Assembly: GCF_019904135.1 (NCBI RefSeq)
Contig: NZ_JAIOGQ010000021.1
Location: 22,349 to 86,348, forward strand
Length of the DNA stretch: 64,000 nt
From: Paenibacillus caui
Lineage (GTDB): Bacteria > Bacillota > Bacilli > Paenibacillales > Paenibacillaceae
Direction of reading: 5' to 3'
This document shows, in pieces, positions 17,206 to 25,544 of the stretch. The notes under the pieces are model-generated. The model made no database searches. It had not been told where the DNA came from and saw only the letters and a list, made by a program, of their open reading frames with translations. A program made the translations under genes and the position numbers. How positions within the stretch are numbered: position 1 is the first letter of the stretch; the number at the start of each line of letters is the position of its first letter.

Positions 17206-18315
17206 TTATACTTGCTCCGCAATCGGAGAAGCCGGTTCCCCTTCAATACTTGTAACGACCACGGTCAATTTTTTCGACAAATCAATCTCGTAGGGCTCCT
17301 TAAGACACTCTTGTTCAGGTCCCTGCAGTACTCTAACCACCGGACGCTGTGGAGAAAAATAAGGAATTCGGGATACGACGCCGACTTCGCCTGTATTTAA
17401 AGTAACGGTCATGCCAATCGGATAAATGGCGACATGATCACGGAATACTTCCAGCTTCTTTTTGTCATACAGCGTGCCGCAGCCTGCATAGAGGACCTCG
17501 AGCGCCTGGTGCGGCATGTATGCCGAACGATAGACCCGGTGGGTAGTCATGGCATCATAGGAATCCGCGATGCTGATCCATTGCGCATAATCATGAATAT
17601 CCGATCCTACCAGCCCCCGGGGATAGCCGCTTCCGTCAATCCGTTCATGATGCTGAAAAGCGCAGTGAGCAGCTAGCAGAGGAATGCCGGGTTCGTCCTT
17701 GAGCATATTGTATCCGATCTCGGCATGCTTCTTCATCTCGTCAAACTCTTTGTCGCTCAGGCCATCCGGCTTAAGCAAAATCGACGGGGCTATCCTTGTC
17801 TTGCCGATATCATGAAGAATCGCGCCAAGCCCCAGCGCCATCATCTCATTTTGATTATATCCAAACGCTTTTCCAAGCATAAGAGTATAGATACAGACAT
17901 TCAGGGAATGACGGAACAAGGTACGGTCAGCTCTGTTGATGTTCGCCAGCATAATCAAAACATCTTCCCGGCTGCTTAACTCGTCCATAATGGTTTCAAC
18001 CACATTCAGAAAGGCTTTCCCCAGGTAAGGGTAGACCAGCCCTTTAATCGAAGAGTTTGAGATCTTCTGGAAATTCGAACGGATTTCCTTCATCGCCATT
18101 CGCCCGGTTTCTTCCGAAATTGGCTCGGGGATGATAATATCATCTGTTCTTGGATCCGAGATGTACACAAAATCGATTCCAAGCGAAGATAAACGCCTGA
18201 TCAGGGAAGCGGTTAGTTCCACTTCTTCACCCAAAAGAACGAGGCCATCATCATTATAGATTTTTTTGGCCAGCTTCATTCCTGGCTGCAGAGATTTCAC
18301 TGGTAGTAATCGCAA
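17206..18315 (-). CDS. HD-GYP domain protein, probable cyclic-di-GMP phosphodiesterase
   Basis: 369 residues from TTG 18315, eight bases after GGAG. A GTG at 18324 overlaps that site and is less likely. An N-terminal DUF3391-like region (MRLLPVKSLQPGMKLAKKIYN) precedes the HD-GYP domain (~130-290). The domain has HSLNVCIYT, HDIGKTRIAP and HHERIDGSGYPRGL, the complete HD and GYP metal and substrate motifs. It would linearise cyclic-di-GMP in the cytoplasm. A second protein of the same build is encoded at 21671-22714. No receiver or sensor domain is fused, so the input is unknown. Confidence 0.88.
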   Translation of the reverse strand: MRLLPVKSLQPGMKLAKKIYNDDGLVLLGEEVELTASLIRRLSSLGIDFVYISDPRTDDIIIPEPISEETGRMAMKEIRSNFQKISNSSIKGLVYPYLGKAFLNVVETIMDELSSREDVLIMLANINRADRTLFRHSLNVCIYTLMLGKAFGYNQNEMMALGLGAILHDIGKTRIAPSILLKPDGLSDKEFDEMKKHAEIGYNMLKDEPGIPLLAAHCAFQHHERIDGSGYPRGLVGSDIHDYAQWISIADSYDAMTTHRVYRSAYMPHQALEVLYAGCGTLYDKKKLEVFRDHVAIYPIGMTVTLNTGEVGVVSRIPYFSPQRPVVRVLQGPEQECLKEPYEIDLSKKLTVVVTSIEGEPASPIAEQV

Positions 18316-18393
18316 GTATTCCACTCCGTATCTATAATTCGTTTATGTTAATGGAATTATACTCTTAGTCCTCCTGCTGTTGCAGCCATCGTT

Positions 18394-19221
18394 TTAGTTC
18401 ATAATAAAAATCCAGAAAATAGCGGCAAGCACAAAGCGGTAGTATGCGAAGTGTCTCAATTGAACCTTCTGGATCAGCTTAAGGAAAGCAATGACCACCA
18501 AATAGGCAACGATAAACGAAACGATAAACCCGATGGCAAAGGTCAGCAGCATATCCGAGCTCAGTTCCTTGTAAGAATCCAGCAGCTCATACCCCGAGAC
18601 GGCAACCATAATCGGCACGGCGATCAAAAAGGAGAAGTCGGCGGAAGCTTTATAGCTTGTCCCGCTGATCATGCCGCCGGCGATCGTTGAACCGGATCGT
18701 GAGAATCCGGGCCACAATACCGAAATGCATTGGAACAGGCCGATCATCAGTGCTTGCTGATAGCTGATTTCATCGATCTCGCGTGCGGTGACGCGGGCTT
18801 TCTTTTTGTTATACCATTCGGCAAACAGCATGAACAGGCCTCCGACAACGAGCGCCCATAAAACGGTTGATGCGCTGAACAAGCTTTTGATATGATCCTT
18901 GAATATATATCCTACCGCCAGAGCAGGCACAATCCCGAGCAAAATATGTATCAGGTTCAGCCTGGAAGAAGGTCTATCGGCTGCAGATACTGGGCGAGCC
19001 TTTTGCAGACCAAGCAAATTCAGAATGCGATACCTGTAGACCCAGGCAATCGCCAGAATGGCACCAAGCTGAATGACAATTTCAAAAGTTTTCATTTCAG
19101 GCGATTGGTCATCGAAACCAAGCAGTCTGGCCGTCAAAATCATATGGCCTGTAGACGAGACAGGAATAAATTCGGTCAATCCTTCCACAATTCCCAGAAT
19201 AATGGCAACAATAATACTCAT
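18394..19221 (-). CDS. uppP: Undecaprenyl-diphosphatase UppP (BacA)
   Basis: 275 residues, ATG 19221 behind GGGAGG. The upstream ATG at 19239 overlaps no site. It is a multi-pass membrane protein with the family motifs EGLTEFIPVSSTGHMIL (~13-29) and PGFSRSGSTIAGG (~170), which hold the catalytic Glu, Ser, His and Arg. It dephosphorylates undecaprenyl diphosphate to recycle the lipid carrier for cell-wall synthesis, and overexpression gives bacitracin resistance in related bacteria. The C-terminus ends with a hydrophobic helix. Confidence 0.95.
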   Translation of the reverse strand: MSIIVAIILGIVEGLTEFIPVSSTGHMILTARLLGFDDQSPEMKTFEIVIQLGAILAIAWVYRYRILNLLGLQKARPVSAADRPSSRLNLIHILLGIVPALAVGYIFKDHIKSLFSASTVLWALVVGGLFMLFAEWYNKKKARVTAREIDEISYQQALMIGLFQCISVLWPGFSRSGSTIAGGMISGTSYKASADFSFLIAVPIMVAVSGYELLDSYKELSSDMLLTFAIGFIVSFIVAYLVVIAFLKLIQKVQLRHFAYYRFVLAAIFWIFIMN

Positions 19222-19305
19222 GACTTCCTCCCGGTTCATAAAATAACTTGATTGTTATCGGCAGCATAAGCTCCGTTTTGAAATGGCCCTGACTAACCCT
19301 GAAAC

Positions 19306-20754
19306 CTAAGTCATGTGCCTCTTCCATCTCGGAAGCCAGCTCGATTCCACCGCGCCTGCCGTCTGCAGCTCCATCCGAAGCAGATCCCTTAGAAATTCAG
19401 GCAGCAAGAACGTTTTCTCGGTTCCCAGCGCAAGTCCTTTATAACCGATTCCGAATGTGAACATATCCAGTGTCCCTACATCATAATCGATTTCCGGTTC
19501 AATCGGAACCCCTTGAATGCTGGCCTGAATAATCCGGTGATAAGGCTCACGCTGCGGATCATACACAATCTCCATTCCATCGGTACAAAGAGGGCCGAGC
19601 ACCTTGCCCCGAAAGCCGAACCCAGTAATCGGCTTCTGCGTCATTTCCGGAAGGAGCGATTCTTCCAGGCTCTGCAAAATATACTTTCCTTTAAGCTTCA
19701 TCCGGCACGGATTGATCGGCGAAGGACATAATTCGTGCAGCATTCCTTCGCTGATCTCGCCTTCCGGAAGATCGCCGAGAAGCTGGCCCGCATTCACCAG
19801 GGAAATCCGGCTGCCCGTAAATCTTCGAACCGACTGGGCCAGCAAATTGGCAAATGCCGATTCTTCCGCATAGTCAACCGGAAGCATCTGCTTCGTAAAG
19901 GCAACCGTCCTCTTCAGACGCTGCATCGCCTGCTGACGGTGAATGGCAATGGCTCGGGAGACTTCCTCATCCTTACCCTCTATATTAACATCCGAAACGG
20001 AGAGAGTCTCCCCGGATTGCAAGGCAGCCTTGCCATCTGCGGAACGGATGATCCGGATCCGGCCCAAATAATGGCCGAACTTCTCGGCAGCGGCAAGCCA
20101 GGAGCCTTGAGCCCGGAGGGGCTGCTCAAGCAGATGATGGGTATGCCCTCCAAGAATGAGATCAATCCCCGGCACCTTCTCAGCTAATTGTTTGTCAAGC
20201 GGAAGCCCAAGATGAGACATGACGATGATCAGATCTACCTTGTCCCTAAGCTGCTTAACCTCCGAGGCAATCGCTTCGAGCGGATCAACCGCATCCCAGC
20301 CCAAAATACGATAAAATTCCGAAAAAGCTGCTGTCGCCCCGATAAGTCCGATCGTAAATCCGGCCTTCTCCAGAATGACATGCCCTTTCATCCAGGAAGG
20401 GCGAGTCCCCTTCCTGCTCTCCAGAATGTTGCAGCACACAACCGGGCATGTTAGCCCCGCATACGCCTGCTCCAGCATTTCAGGAGTAAACGTGAGGCCT
20501 TCGTTGTTGCCGATGGTTACCGCATCATAACCGGTCAAATTGAGAATATCCACGTTAGCCTGTCCCAGCGAGCCTTCAGTCTCAACAGCAGCCCGGTCCA
20601 TATGGTCGCCGATATCAAGCAGAAGCAAATCGTCCTTCGAATCAGAACGTTCCGACTTGATCATCCCGGAGATCCGGGCCATTGCACCGAAGTGGCTGTG
20701 AAGATCGTTGGTGTGAAGTATCGTCAGCGTACTTAACTCTGTTTCCTGCTGCAT
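19306..20754 (-). CDS. yunD: Metallophosphatase/5'-nucleotidase family protein (YunD-like)
   Basis: 482 residues. The N-terminal metallophosphoesterase domain has HTNDLHSHFG (~14-23), DIGDHMDR (~46), GNNEG (~82; the usual GNHE has Asn for His here), MSHLG and GGHTHH. The C-terminal nucleotidase domain (~310-470) has YAEESAFANLLAQSVR and SLVNAGQLLGDLPEG. No signal peptide is seen, so unlike UshA or YfkN it stays in the cytoplasm, as Bacillus YunD does. The start lacks a strong site (AAGGGG lies 11 bases upstream). Divergent to the MoaD-MoaE gene. Confidence 0.82.
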   Translation of the reverse strand: MQQETELSTLTILHTNDLHSHFGAMARISGMIKSERSDSKDDLLLLDIGDHMDRAAVETEGSLGQANVDILNLTGYDAVTIGNNEGLTFTPEMLEQAYAGLTCPVVCCNILESRKGTRPSWMKGHVILEKAGFTIGLIGATAAFSEFYRILGWDAVDPLEAIASEVKQLRDKVDLIIVMSHLGLPLDKQLAEKVPGIDLILGGHTHHLLEQPLRAQGSWLAAAEKFGHYLGRIRIIRSADGKAALQSGETLSVSDVNIEGKDEEVSRAIAIHRQQAMQRLKRTVAFTKQMLPVDYAEESAFANLLAQSVRRFTGSRISLVNAGQLLGDLPEGEISEGMLHELCPSPINPCRMKLKGKYILQSLEESLLPEMTQKPITGFGFRGKVLGPLCTDGMEIVYDPQREPYHRIIQASIQGVPIEPEIDYDVGTLDMFTFGIGYKGLALGTEKTFLLPEFLRDLLRMELQTAGAVESSWLPRWKRHMT

Positions 20755-20794
20755 CCCGCTTTCGCGCCCCTTTCGGTGTCTTTTGCCGCAAGCA

Positions 20795-20822
20795 TTGTCC
20801 TTCTCTTATGATATATTATATT
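20795..20822 (+). promoter_or_regulatory. Probable promoter of the moaD-moaE fusion gene
   Basis: TTGTCC (20795-20800), a 16-base spacer and TATATT (20817-20822), about 30 bases upstream of the start. The region is AT rich and several alternative -10 hexamers overlap, so the exact start is uncertain. Confidence 0.4.
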
Positions 20823-20853
20823 TATAATAAAAGCATTCCGAGGAGAAAAGAAA

Positions 20854-21579
20854 ATGAAACTGAGAATTCGTCTTTTTGCAGGTCTTGCCGAGTCCCTCAA
20901 ATCCTCTTCCGTTGATCTGGACACTGAAGGCAGCAGCCTTACGGCAGCTGATTTGAAAGCACTGTTGACCGAACGTTATCCCGAGGCCTCCGGCCAGATT
21001 GCGCAGTCCTTCGTTGCAGTAAATCAGGAATATGCGCCTGATGACACCCCTATCCAGCCTGGCGATGAGGTGGCGCTGATTCCGCCTGTCTCCGGCGGAG
21101 AGCACTCACTGGCGGAAGATGTTACCACGGAGGAGGGCTTGTTTGCCATAACATCCATGCCGCTTGATGTAGAAGAGATCGAGTCTAAAGTAATCCATCC
21201 GAACCACGGAGCTTCACTCGTATTTGTAGGAACTACCCGCGAGATGACGGGGGCCAAACGCACCATTCATTTGGAATATGAGGCTTATACGCCGATGGCT
21301 CTAAAAACGCTGCAGCAAATAGGAGAAGAGATCGAGAAGAAATGGCCCGGAACGATAACCGCTATCAGCCACCGTATTGGAAAGGTAAATATCGCGGAGG
21401 CCAGCGTCGTGATTGCCGTATCCGCTCCTCACAGGGACGCATGCTATGAAGCAAGCCGCTACGCCATTGAACGTCTAAAACTAATCGTCCCGATTTGGAA
21501 AAAAGAGATTTGGGAGGATGGTTCCGAATGGAAGGGGCCTCAATCCCACACGTGGGACCCTACTGTTACAAAAAACTGA
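20854..21579 (+). CDS. MoaD-MoaE fusion protein (molybdopterin synthase)
   Basis: 241 residues. Residues ~1-85 are a MoaD/ThiS ubiquitin-like domain (KLRIRLFAGLAESL, FVAVNQEYAP, DEVALIPPVSGGEH). Residues ~95-235 are MoaE (GASLVFVGTTREMTGAKR, LEYEAYTPMAL, HRIGKVNIAEASVVIAVSAPHRDACYE, VPIWKKEIWEDG). Together they convert precursor Z to molybdopterin. MoaD normally ends in a free Gly-Gly that becomes a thiocarboxylate, but here Gly-Gly is internal at about residues 82-83. Mycobacterium MoaX has the same design and is cleaved after that Gly, so processing is expected here. ATG follows GAGGAG. No other Mo-cofactor genes are in the window. Confidence 0.9.
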   Translation: MKLRIRLFAGLAESLKSSSVDLDTEGSSLTAADLKALLTERYPEASGQIAQSFVAVNQEYAPDDTPIQPGDEVALIPPVSGGEHSLAEDVTTEEGLFAITSMPLDVEEIESKVIHPNHGASLVFVGTTREMTGAKRTIHLEYEAYTPMALKTLQQIGEEIEKKWPGTITAISHRIGKVNIAEASVVIAVSAPHRDACYEASRYAIERLKLIVPIWKKEIWEDGSEWKGPQSHTWDPTVTKN

Positions 21580-21670
21580 TTCTGTCGAATGATGAAAGTA
21601 ATTGTCAAATCCATATATTGCCTGTTATGATGGTGTTAATAAAAATTTCAGGTAGAAGGTGGATGGTCCT

Positions 21671-22714
21671 TTGCGAACTCACGTCATGGAACTTCGGCCG
21701 GGCGATTGTGTGACGGAAGATATTTTTAACAGCTTTGGTGTGTATGTGCTTCAGAAAGGCGCCAAATTGACAAACGAAGCCATAGTCAAGCTGGTTCAGC
21801 ATGGCATAGATTATGTAGATATCGAGCTTCGTTCCGAGGCATCTCCTTCCAGCGGGAATCCTCTATCTTCCTCACTGCAGAAACTTAAGCCGAAAGTAGA
21901 AGAAGCTGTTGATGTTTTTGAAACGCTCTTTTTGGAGTCTTTGGCAAACGGTAAATTCAGCGAAGCTTACATAGATGAAACGCTAAAACCGCTGATGGGG
22001 GATCTTATGGCGCAAAAAGACGTCGTTTCCCTTCTGATGATGTTTACCCATAAAGATGAATACACTTACAATCATTCGCTGCAGGTCGGCTTGCTTAGCT
22101 ACTACATGGCCGTCTGGTTAGGTTATGACAAGAACGAGGCGTATGAGATCGGAAAAGCGGGTTATCTGCACGATATCGGAAAATGCATGATCCCTCCTCA
22201 TATTCTGGACAAGCCTGACAAACTGACAGACGAGGAATTTGAACTTGTAAAAAAACACTCGCAGTACGGCTATGAGCTTATTCTCAATTCAACCGGTGAT
22301 AAGGCCTGCGCATTGGTGGCCCAGCAGCACCATGAGCGCGATGACGGAAGCGGCTATCCACTTGGTCTTACGAAAGAAGAGATTCATCCTTACGCTCGAA
22401 TTACGGCCGTAGCCGATACATACAGCGCGATGACCTCGATACGCGCCTACCAGAGCAAGAAAGAACAGCTGAAGGTGCTTCAGGAGCTGTACAGACTCAG
22501 CTTCGGCAAGCTTGACGGTGAAGCGGTGCAGGCGTTAATCCGGCATCTGGTGCCGAACTTTATCGGCAAGAAAGTGCTGCTGACCACCGGCGAAACCGGT
22601 CAGATCGTCATGACCAACCATTCCGACTTTTTCCGTCCGCTTGTGAAGACCGAAACCCGCTTCGCAGACTTGTCCAAAGAACGCGAAACGGAAATTCAGG
22701 AAGTTTATATTTGA
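21671..22714 (+). CDS. HD-GYP domain protein, probable cyclic-di-GMP phosphodiesterase
   Basis: 347 residues from TTG 21671, eight bases after GAAGGTGG. GTG 21659 is the alternative. The start (MRTHVMELRPGDCVTEDIF) parallels the other HD-GYP protein of this window. The HD-GYP domain (~125-285) shows HSLQVGLLSY, HDIGKCMIPPHIL, KKHSQYGYE and HHERDDGSGYPLGL. A C-terminal beta-rich tail (~295-340, GKKVLLTTGETGQIV) also occurs in the paralogue. Expected to hydrolyse cyclic-di-GMP. The gene is monocistronic, closed by a strong terminator. Confidence 0.88.
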   Translation: MRTHVMELRPGDCVTEDIFNSFGVYVLQKGAKLTNEAIVKLVQHGIDYVDIELRSEASPSSGNPLSSSLQKLKPKVEEAVDVFETLFLESLANGKFSEAYIDETLKPLMGDLMAQKDVVSLLMMFTHKDEYTYNHSLQVGLLSYYMAVWLGYDKNEAYEIGKAGYLHDIGKCMIPPHILDKPDKLTDEEFELVKKHSQYGYELILNSTGDKACALVAQQHHERDDGSGYPLGLTKEEIHPYARITAVADTYSAMTSIRAYQSKKEQLKVLQELYRLSFGKLDGEAVQALIRHLVPNFIGKKVLLTTGETGQIVMTNHSDFFRPLVKTETRFADLSKERETEIQEVYI

Positions 22715-22750
22715 AGTAAGGTTTGGAAGTAAGCGATAATGAAATGGCAG

Positions 22751-22774
22751 GCAGGCCGGAAGGCCTGCTTTTTT
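22751..22774 (+). terminator. Terminator of the HD-GYP gene
   Basis: GCAGGCC, loop GGAA, GGCCTGC, then six T residues, 36 bases after the stop codon. Confidence 0.92.
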
Positions 22775-22786
22775 GGTATGCAGAAC

Positions 22787-22827
22787 AAGGGAGGAGCCGT
22801 CGTGCGGCGACTTCCCCCTTCCTTTTT
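22787..22827 (+). terminator. Second hairpin with T tract
   Basis: AAGGG(A)GGAG.CGTCG pairs imperfectly with CGGCGACTTCC.CCTT and is followed by CCTTTTT. It may be a back-up terminator or a leader structure ahead of the lipoprotein gene. Confidence 0.5.
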
Positions 22828-22882
22828 CAAAATTAATGAAATGTGAAATCGGCTCTTGTTTTGGAATAAAGTTCCATTTTCG

Positions 22883-22891
22883 TGCTATAAT
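22883..22891 (+). promoter_or_regulatory. Extended -10 promoter element for the lipoprotein gene
   Basis: TGCTATAAT: a TGn extension directly before a perfect TATAAT (22886-22891), 22 bases upstream of the start codon, so the leader is short. A weak -35 TTGGAA lies 19 bases further upstream. Confidence 0.6.
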
Positions 22892-22912
22892 TTGTTGCCA
22901 AAGGAGGTTGTT

Positions 22913-23425
22913 ATGAAAAAAATCTTCCCCTATTCAGCACTTATGCTGGTACTGATCATGACTTCATGTACCAATGGTAATTCTCAGGATCAAACAGCTA
23001 GTCTCCCTGCTACATCACAGGATCAAATCAATGCTTACAACAATCTTAAGGCAGAAAATGAGCAGTTAAAGAAAGAAAATACAGCTTTACAATCTGATTT
23101 GCGAGAAACTTTAAATCTATCCCTAAAAATATTTTCTGCAATGAGCACCAAAAACTATAAGTATCTCGAAACCGCAGCTTCTGGCAATGTAACTATTGAT
23201 CGCGCAAATGATAGTATTGTATTTCAATATGGCGGCAAAGAAACAACTACTCATTTTATTGACGATATAAATCTTGAAAATCTGGAATATAGAGCAATGA
23301 TTTTGACAGGAGAGAATACTTTAGAAATTGCATTTGCTCAAATCGCGAGCGAATCTTCATCCGAAATATACATGCTCTTTATCAAGGATGAGGTTTGGAA
23401 GTTTAATGGTTTTGTTACTAACTAA
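22913..23425 (+). CDS. Small secreted lipoprotein, function unknown
   Basis: 170 residues from ATG 22913 behind AAGGAGG (spacing 5). MKKIFPYSALMLVLIMTSC is a lipoprotein signal peptide with the lipobox Cys at 19. A short coiled-coil segment follows (YNNLKAENEQLKKENTALQSDL, ~42-63), then a mixed domain with no motif I recognise. Base composition is clearly lower in G+C than the housekeeping genes on its left, and it abuts the tailocin locus, so it may be horizontally acquired cargo. A role in surface protection is only a guess. Confidence 0.7.
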   Translation: MKKIFPYSALMLVLIMTSCTNGNSQDQTASLPATSQDQINAYNNLKAENEQLKKENTALQSDLRETLNLSLKIFSAMSTKNYKYLETAASGNVTIDRANDSIVFQYGGKETTTHFIDDINLENLEYRAMILTGENTLEIAFAQIASESSSEIYMLFIKDEVWKFNGFVTN

Positions 23426-23440
23426 CCTTTACAAGATAAA

Positions 23441-23460
23441 ACGGCAGGTTCCCCCGCCGT
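23441..23460. terminator. Convergent hairpin between lipoprotein gene and tailocin operon
   Basis: ACGGC and GCCGT arms enclose ten bases. On the minus strand the stem is followed by TTTTATC and could end the long tail operon 95 bases after its last gene. On the plus strand the T tract is poor. Confidence 0.5.
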
Positions 23461-23554
23461 CTTCACGGGCCGATCCATGTATGGGCGCAAAAGCTGAAGC
23501 AGCAAGGGGTAATGAATTTTGTATCTACTATCTTGGACAGATGTCCAAGGATTG

Positions 23555-24520
23555 TTAGAAGTATACGTCCTTGTGCTTCTTCAACAAACCAAGGTTGTAC
23601 AAAATTTGGAGCCCAACGAGCTCGGCCTTCCCTTTGTCGGCAGACGTCGTAATCGCTCCCGCTGCCTTTGCAGCGGCTAGCGCATCTGCTGACCACGCAG
23701 GAATTTCCTGATTGCCCGAGACGTTCACGATTTTTTCCAGTATAGAAATCCGGTTATCCTGAGCTTTCAGCGTTTGTTCCAGCTTGTTTAGCTGCTCTTG
23801 CAGCACTTTCAGTTGCTCCATTTCGCTCTCCTCTTCTTGCGTCTGTTCCTGCTCCTGCTGGTCATGGCCCATCGATTGATTCAGCTCGTCCAATGTTCCG
23901 TTAAATTCATTGAGATCCACCTTTCCATCAATGCCGTTGATCGTGCCGGAATCGCTGTACTGCCAAAAGTCCCATCTGGTCCAGGCGGTTGTGTCCTTTG
24001 GCGGCTGGTTATTATAACGGGCGACCCACAATTTGTATTTGCCAAAGGTAGCGTTAAAATTGACAGCAAACGCGTTTCCGGTATAAAGGATGGGAGCACG
24101 TCCCGTAAGCTTTTCCAGTTCGGTGAGAAAGGCTTCCGCAACGGTGCAAATCTGGGGAGCCGTTAAGCCGCCGGGATTAATCTCATAGTCCAGCACCGGG
24201 GGCAGATCGAAGAACCCAATTCCGCCCGCCGCTTTGATCGTACCTGCAAAATGGTCTGCTTCCCGCCTTGCCGCTTCGGCAGTTGTCGCATTCAGAAAAT
24301 GATAGGCGCCAATAAGCAAGCCCGCTTCCTTTGCGCCTTTCACATTGACAATATATCGGCTATCTTGATAGCTTTGACCCTCACTCGCTTTTATAAACAC
24401 AAACGTGCAGCCGCTTGCCGCAACCTTGCCCCAATCGATGCTGCCGTTGTGATGCGAAACATCGATTCCCTTTGCGTTACGGGAGTTTCTTGGCTGCATC
24501 CCGATCCGTCCCTTTCTCAT
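23555..24520 (-). CDS. Glycoside hydrolase family 25 muramidase (tailocin endolysin)
   Basis: 321 residues. The GH25 catalytic domain (~17-205) begins AKGIDVSHHNG and has FVFIKASEG, GAYHFLNA, PVLDYEINPGG, ILYTGNAFAV and RWDFWQYSDSGTINGIDG. The Asp and Glu needed for lysozyme action lie in the IDVSHH and LDYEIN motifs. A long Gln/Glu-rich coiled-coil linker (~213-265) leads to a helical C-terminal domain of about 45 residues. It has no signal peptide and depends on the holin for release. The start overlaps the holin gene by 44 bases. ATG 24520 has GGAG at seven bases, and 24499 is an alternative. Confidence 0.92.
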   Translation of the reverse strand: MRKGRIGMQPRNSRNAKGIDVSHHNGSIDWGKVAASGCTFVFIKASEGQSYQDSRYIVNVKGAKEAGLLIGAYHFLNATTAEAARREADHFAGTIKAAGGIGFFDLPPVLDYEINPGGLTAPQICTVAEAFLTELEKLTGRAPILYTGNAFAVNFNATFGKYKLWVARYNNQPPKDTTAWTRWDFWQYSDSGTINGIDGKVDLNEFNGTLDELNQSMGHDQQEQEQTQEEESEMEQLKVLQEQLNKLEQTLKAQDNRISILEKIVNVSGNQEIPAWSADALAAAKAAGAITTSADKGKAELVGLQILYNLGLLKKHKDVYF

Positions 24521-24956
24521 TCAGTTGCTCCAGAAAACCTTTTATTTTGTCGGGCATCGGTACGCCCAATGTTCCCAAATTTTCTACGACCGATAGCCCT
24601 TCTCGGCCAATATAAAAGTAAATGGCCAGCGCTCTGAAAATGAACGAACCGGGACTAACCCAGCCATCAATAAGCACAGCCAAAGCGACAACGAACAATA
24701 CTGTGATTTTTCGGATCCCACCCCAGAACATAATGTCTGAGTTGACTGTTTTGGTCTTGATCGCCCCAAGTACCCCAGTAATGTAGTCGGCCACCATCAG
24801 CCAAAGCAGGATTTGCATCGGCTTGTCCCATCCGCCAAGCACCGAAGTTAGCAGACCGATAATCGCAAAAATGCCGCCTGTAGCGGCCTCTTTATGCGTT
24901 TCACCAGCCACTGCGGTTAGGATCATAGTGCTGAAGGCTTTGATATGATCGATCAT
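24477..24956 (-). CDS. Phage holin (toxin secretion/phage lysis holin family)
   Basis: 159 residues from ATG 24956, six bases after GGGGG. Three hydrophobic helices are visible (GIFAIIGLLTSVLGGW, ILLWLMVADYITGVLGAI, KITVLFVVALAVLIDGW) with the family sequence MVADYITGVLGAIKTK and GREGLSVVENLGTLGVPMP. It forms membrane holes to let the muramidase reach the wall. Gene order (holin directly before lysozyme) is standard for lysis modules. Confidence 0.9.
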   Translation of the reverse strand: MIDHIKAFSTMILTAVAGETHKEAATGGIFAIIGLLTSVLGGWDKPMQILLWLMVADYITGVLGAIKTKTVNSDIMFWGGIRKITVLFVVALAVLIDGWVSPGSFIFRALAIYFYIGREGLSVVENLGTLGVPMPDKIKGFLEQLNEKGTDRDAAKKLP

Positions 24957-24975
24957 CATAATCCCCCTTTTTTGT

Positions 24976-25004
24976 AAAAGAATAGCCCCCGGTGTCCCGG
25001 GGGC
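24976..25004 (-). terminator. Terminator between tail genes and lysis genes
   Basis: Minus strand: an eight-base perfect stem GCCCCCGG/CCGGGGGC, then TATTCTTTT. It could set lysis-gene expression lower or later than tail-gene expression. Confidence 0.75.
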
Positions 25005-25040
25005 ATAAAAATAGCGCTCCGCATTAAGCCGGAACGCCGG

Positions 25041-25187
25041 TTAAGCTACTGTGCCGTTTACGACATCAGTTACGACGGTTTTGAGATTATACAGGTTTGG
25101 CACTTGATCAAGCGTGTAAGTTCCGCCAAGAACCAGGCCGACCCAAATCTTTACCAGTCCACTGTCCTTTGTATAGATCATGGTCAT
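25041..25187 (-). CDS. Small tailocin protein, 48 aa, function unknown
   Basis: 48 residues starting ATG 25187, ten bases after AGGAGG. A second in-frame ATG follows at 25181. The sequence MTMIYTKDSGLVKIWVG...LDQVPNLYNLKTVV has hydrophobic and polar residues alternating as in a beta hairpin and is not membrane-like. It occupies the place where PBSX-type elements carry the tiny XkdX protein between fibre genes and holin, but I see no XkdX pattern. The strong start signal makes it a real gene. Confidence 0.65.
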   Translation of the reverse strand: MTMIYTKDSGLVKIWVGLVLGGTYTLDQVPNLYNLKTVVTDVVNGTVA

Positions 25188-25220
25188 ATCCTTATCACCT
25201 CCTTCCATTGGCCCATCATG

Positions 25221-25529
25221 TTACCCCATCATTGCGGCCATTGTCATGGTTAAATCTGCAATCGCCTGCTTCAGTTCAGCGTTTTCCGCTGTTACAGTGT
25301 AAAGTTTAGTTTCAAAGGTTTCACGGGCAATGTAGTCATAGTAAAGCTGATTTGTTTCCAGATTGATTCTTAGGTAGGCATCCATGTTCGGGATATCCTC
25401 CCGATTCGGTATTTCTACGTCCAAGGATAGGCCGTGTTCATCTACTTGCTCCGGGTATGGGCTATAAATAATTGACTGCACCGTTCCTACCTTTTCCCTT
25501 AAAGCCGTATACGTAATATTTTTAATCAA
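25221..25529 (-). CDS. Hypothetical tail-fibre-associated protein (XkdW-like position)
   Basis: 102 residues, TTG start at 25529 eight bases after GGAGG. It begins MIKNITYTALREKVGTVQSI and ends in a helical TAENAELKQAIADLTMTMAAMMG tail. Such small proteins follow the fibre gene in PBSX-type elements and are thought to assist fibre folding or attachment. No catalytic motif is present. Function is inferred from position only. Confidence 0.6.
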   Translation of the reverse strand: MIKNITYTALREKVGTVQSIIYSPYPEQVDEHGLSLDVEIPNREDIPNMDAYLRINLETNQLYYDYIARETFETKLYTVTAENAELKQAIADLTMTMAAMMG

Positions 25530-25544
25530 CTTGTTTTCCTCCTT

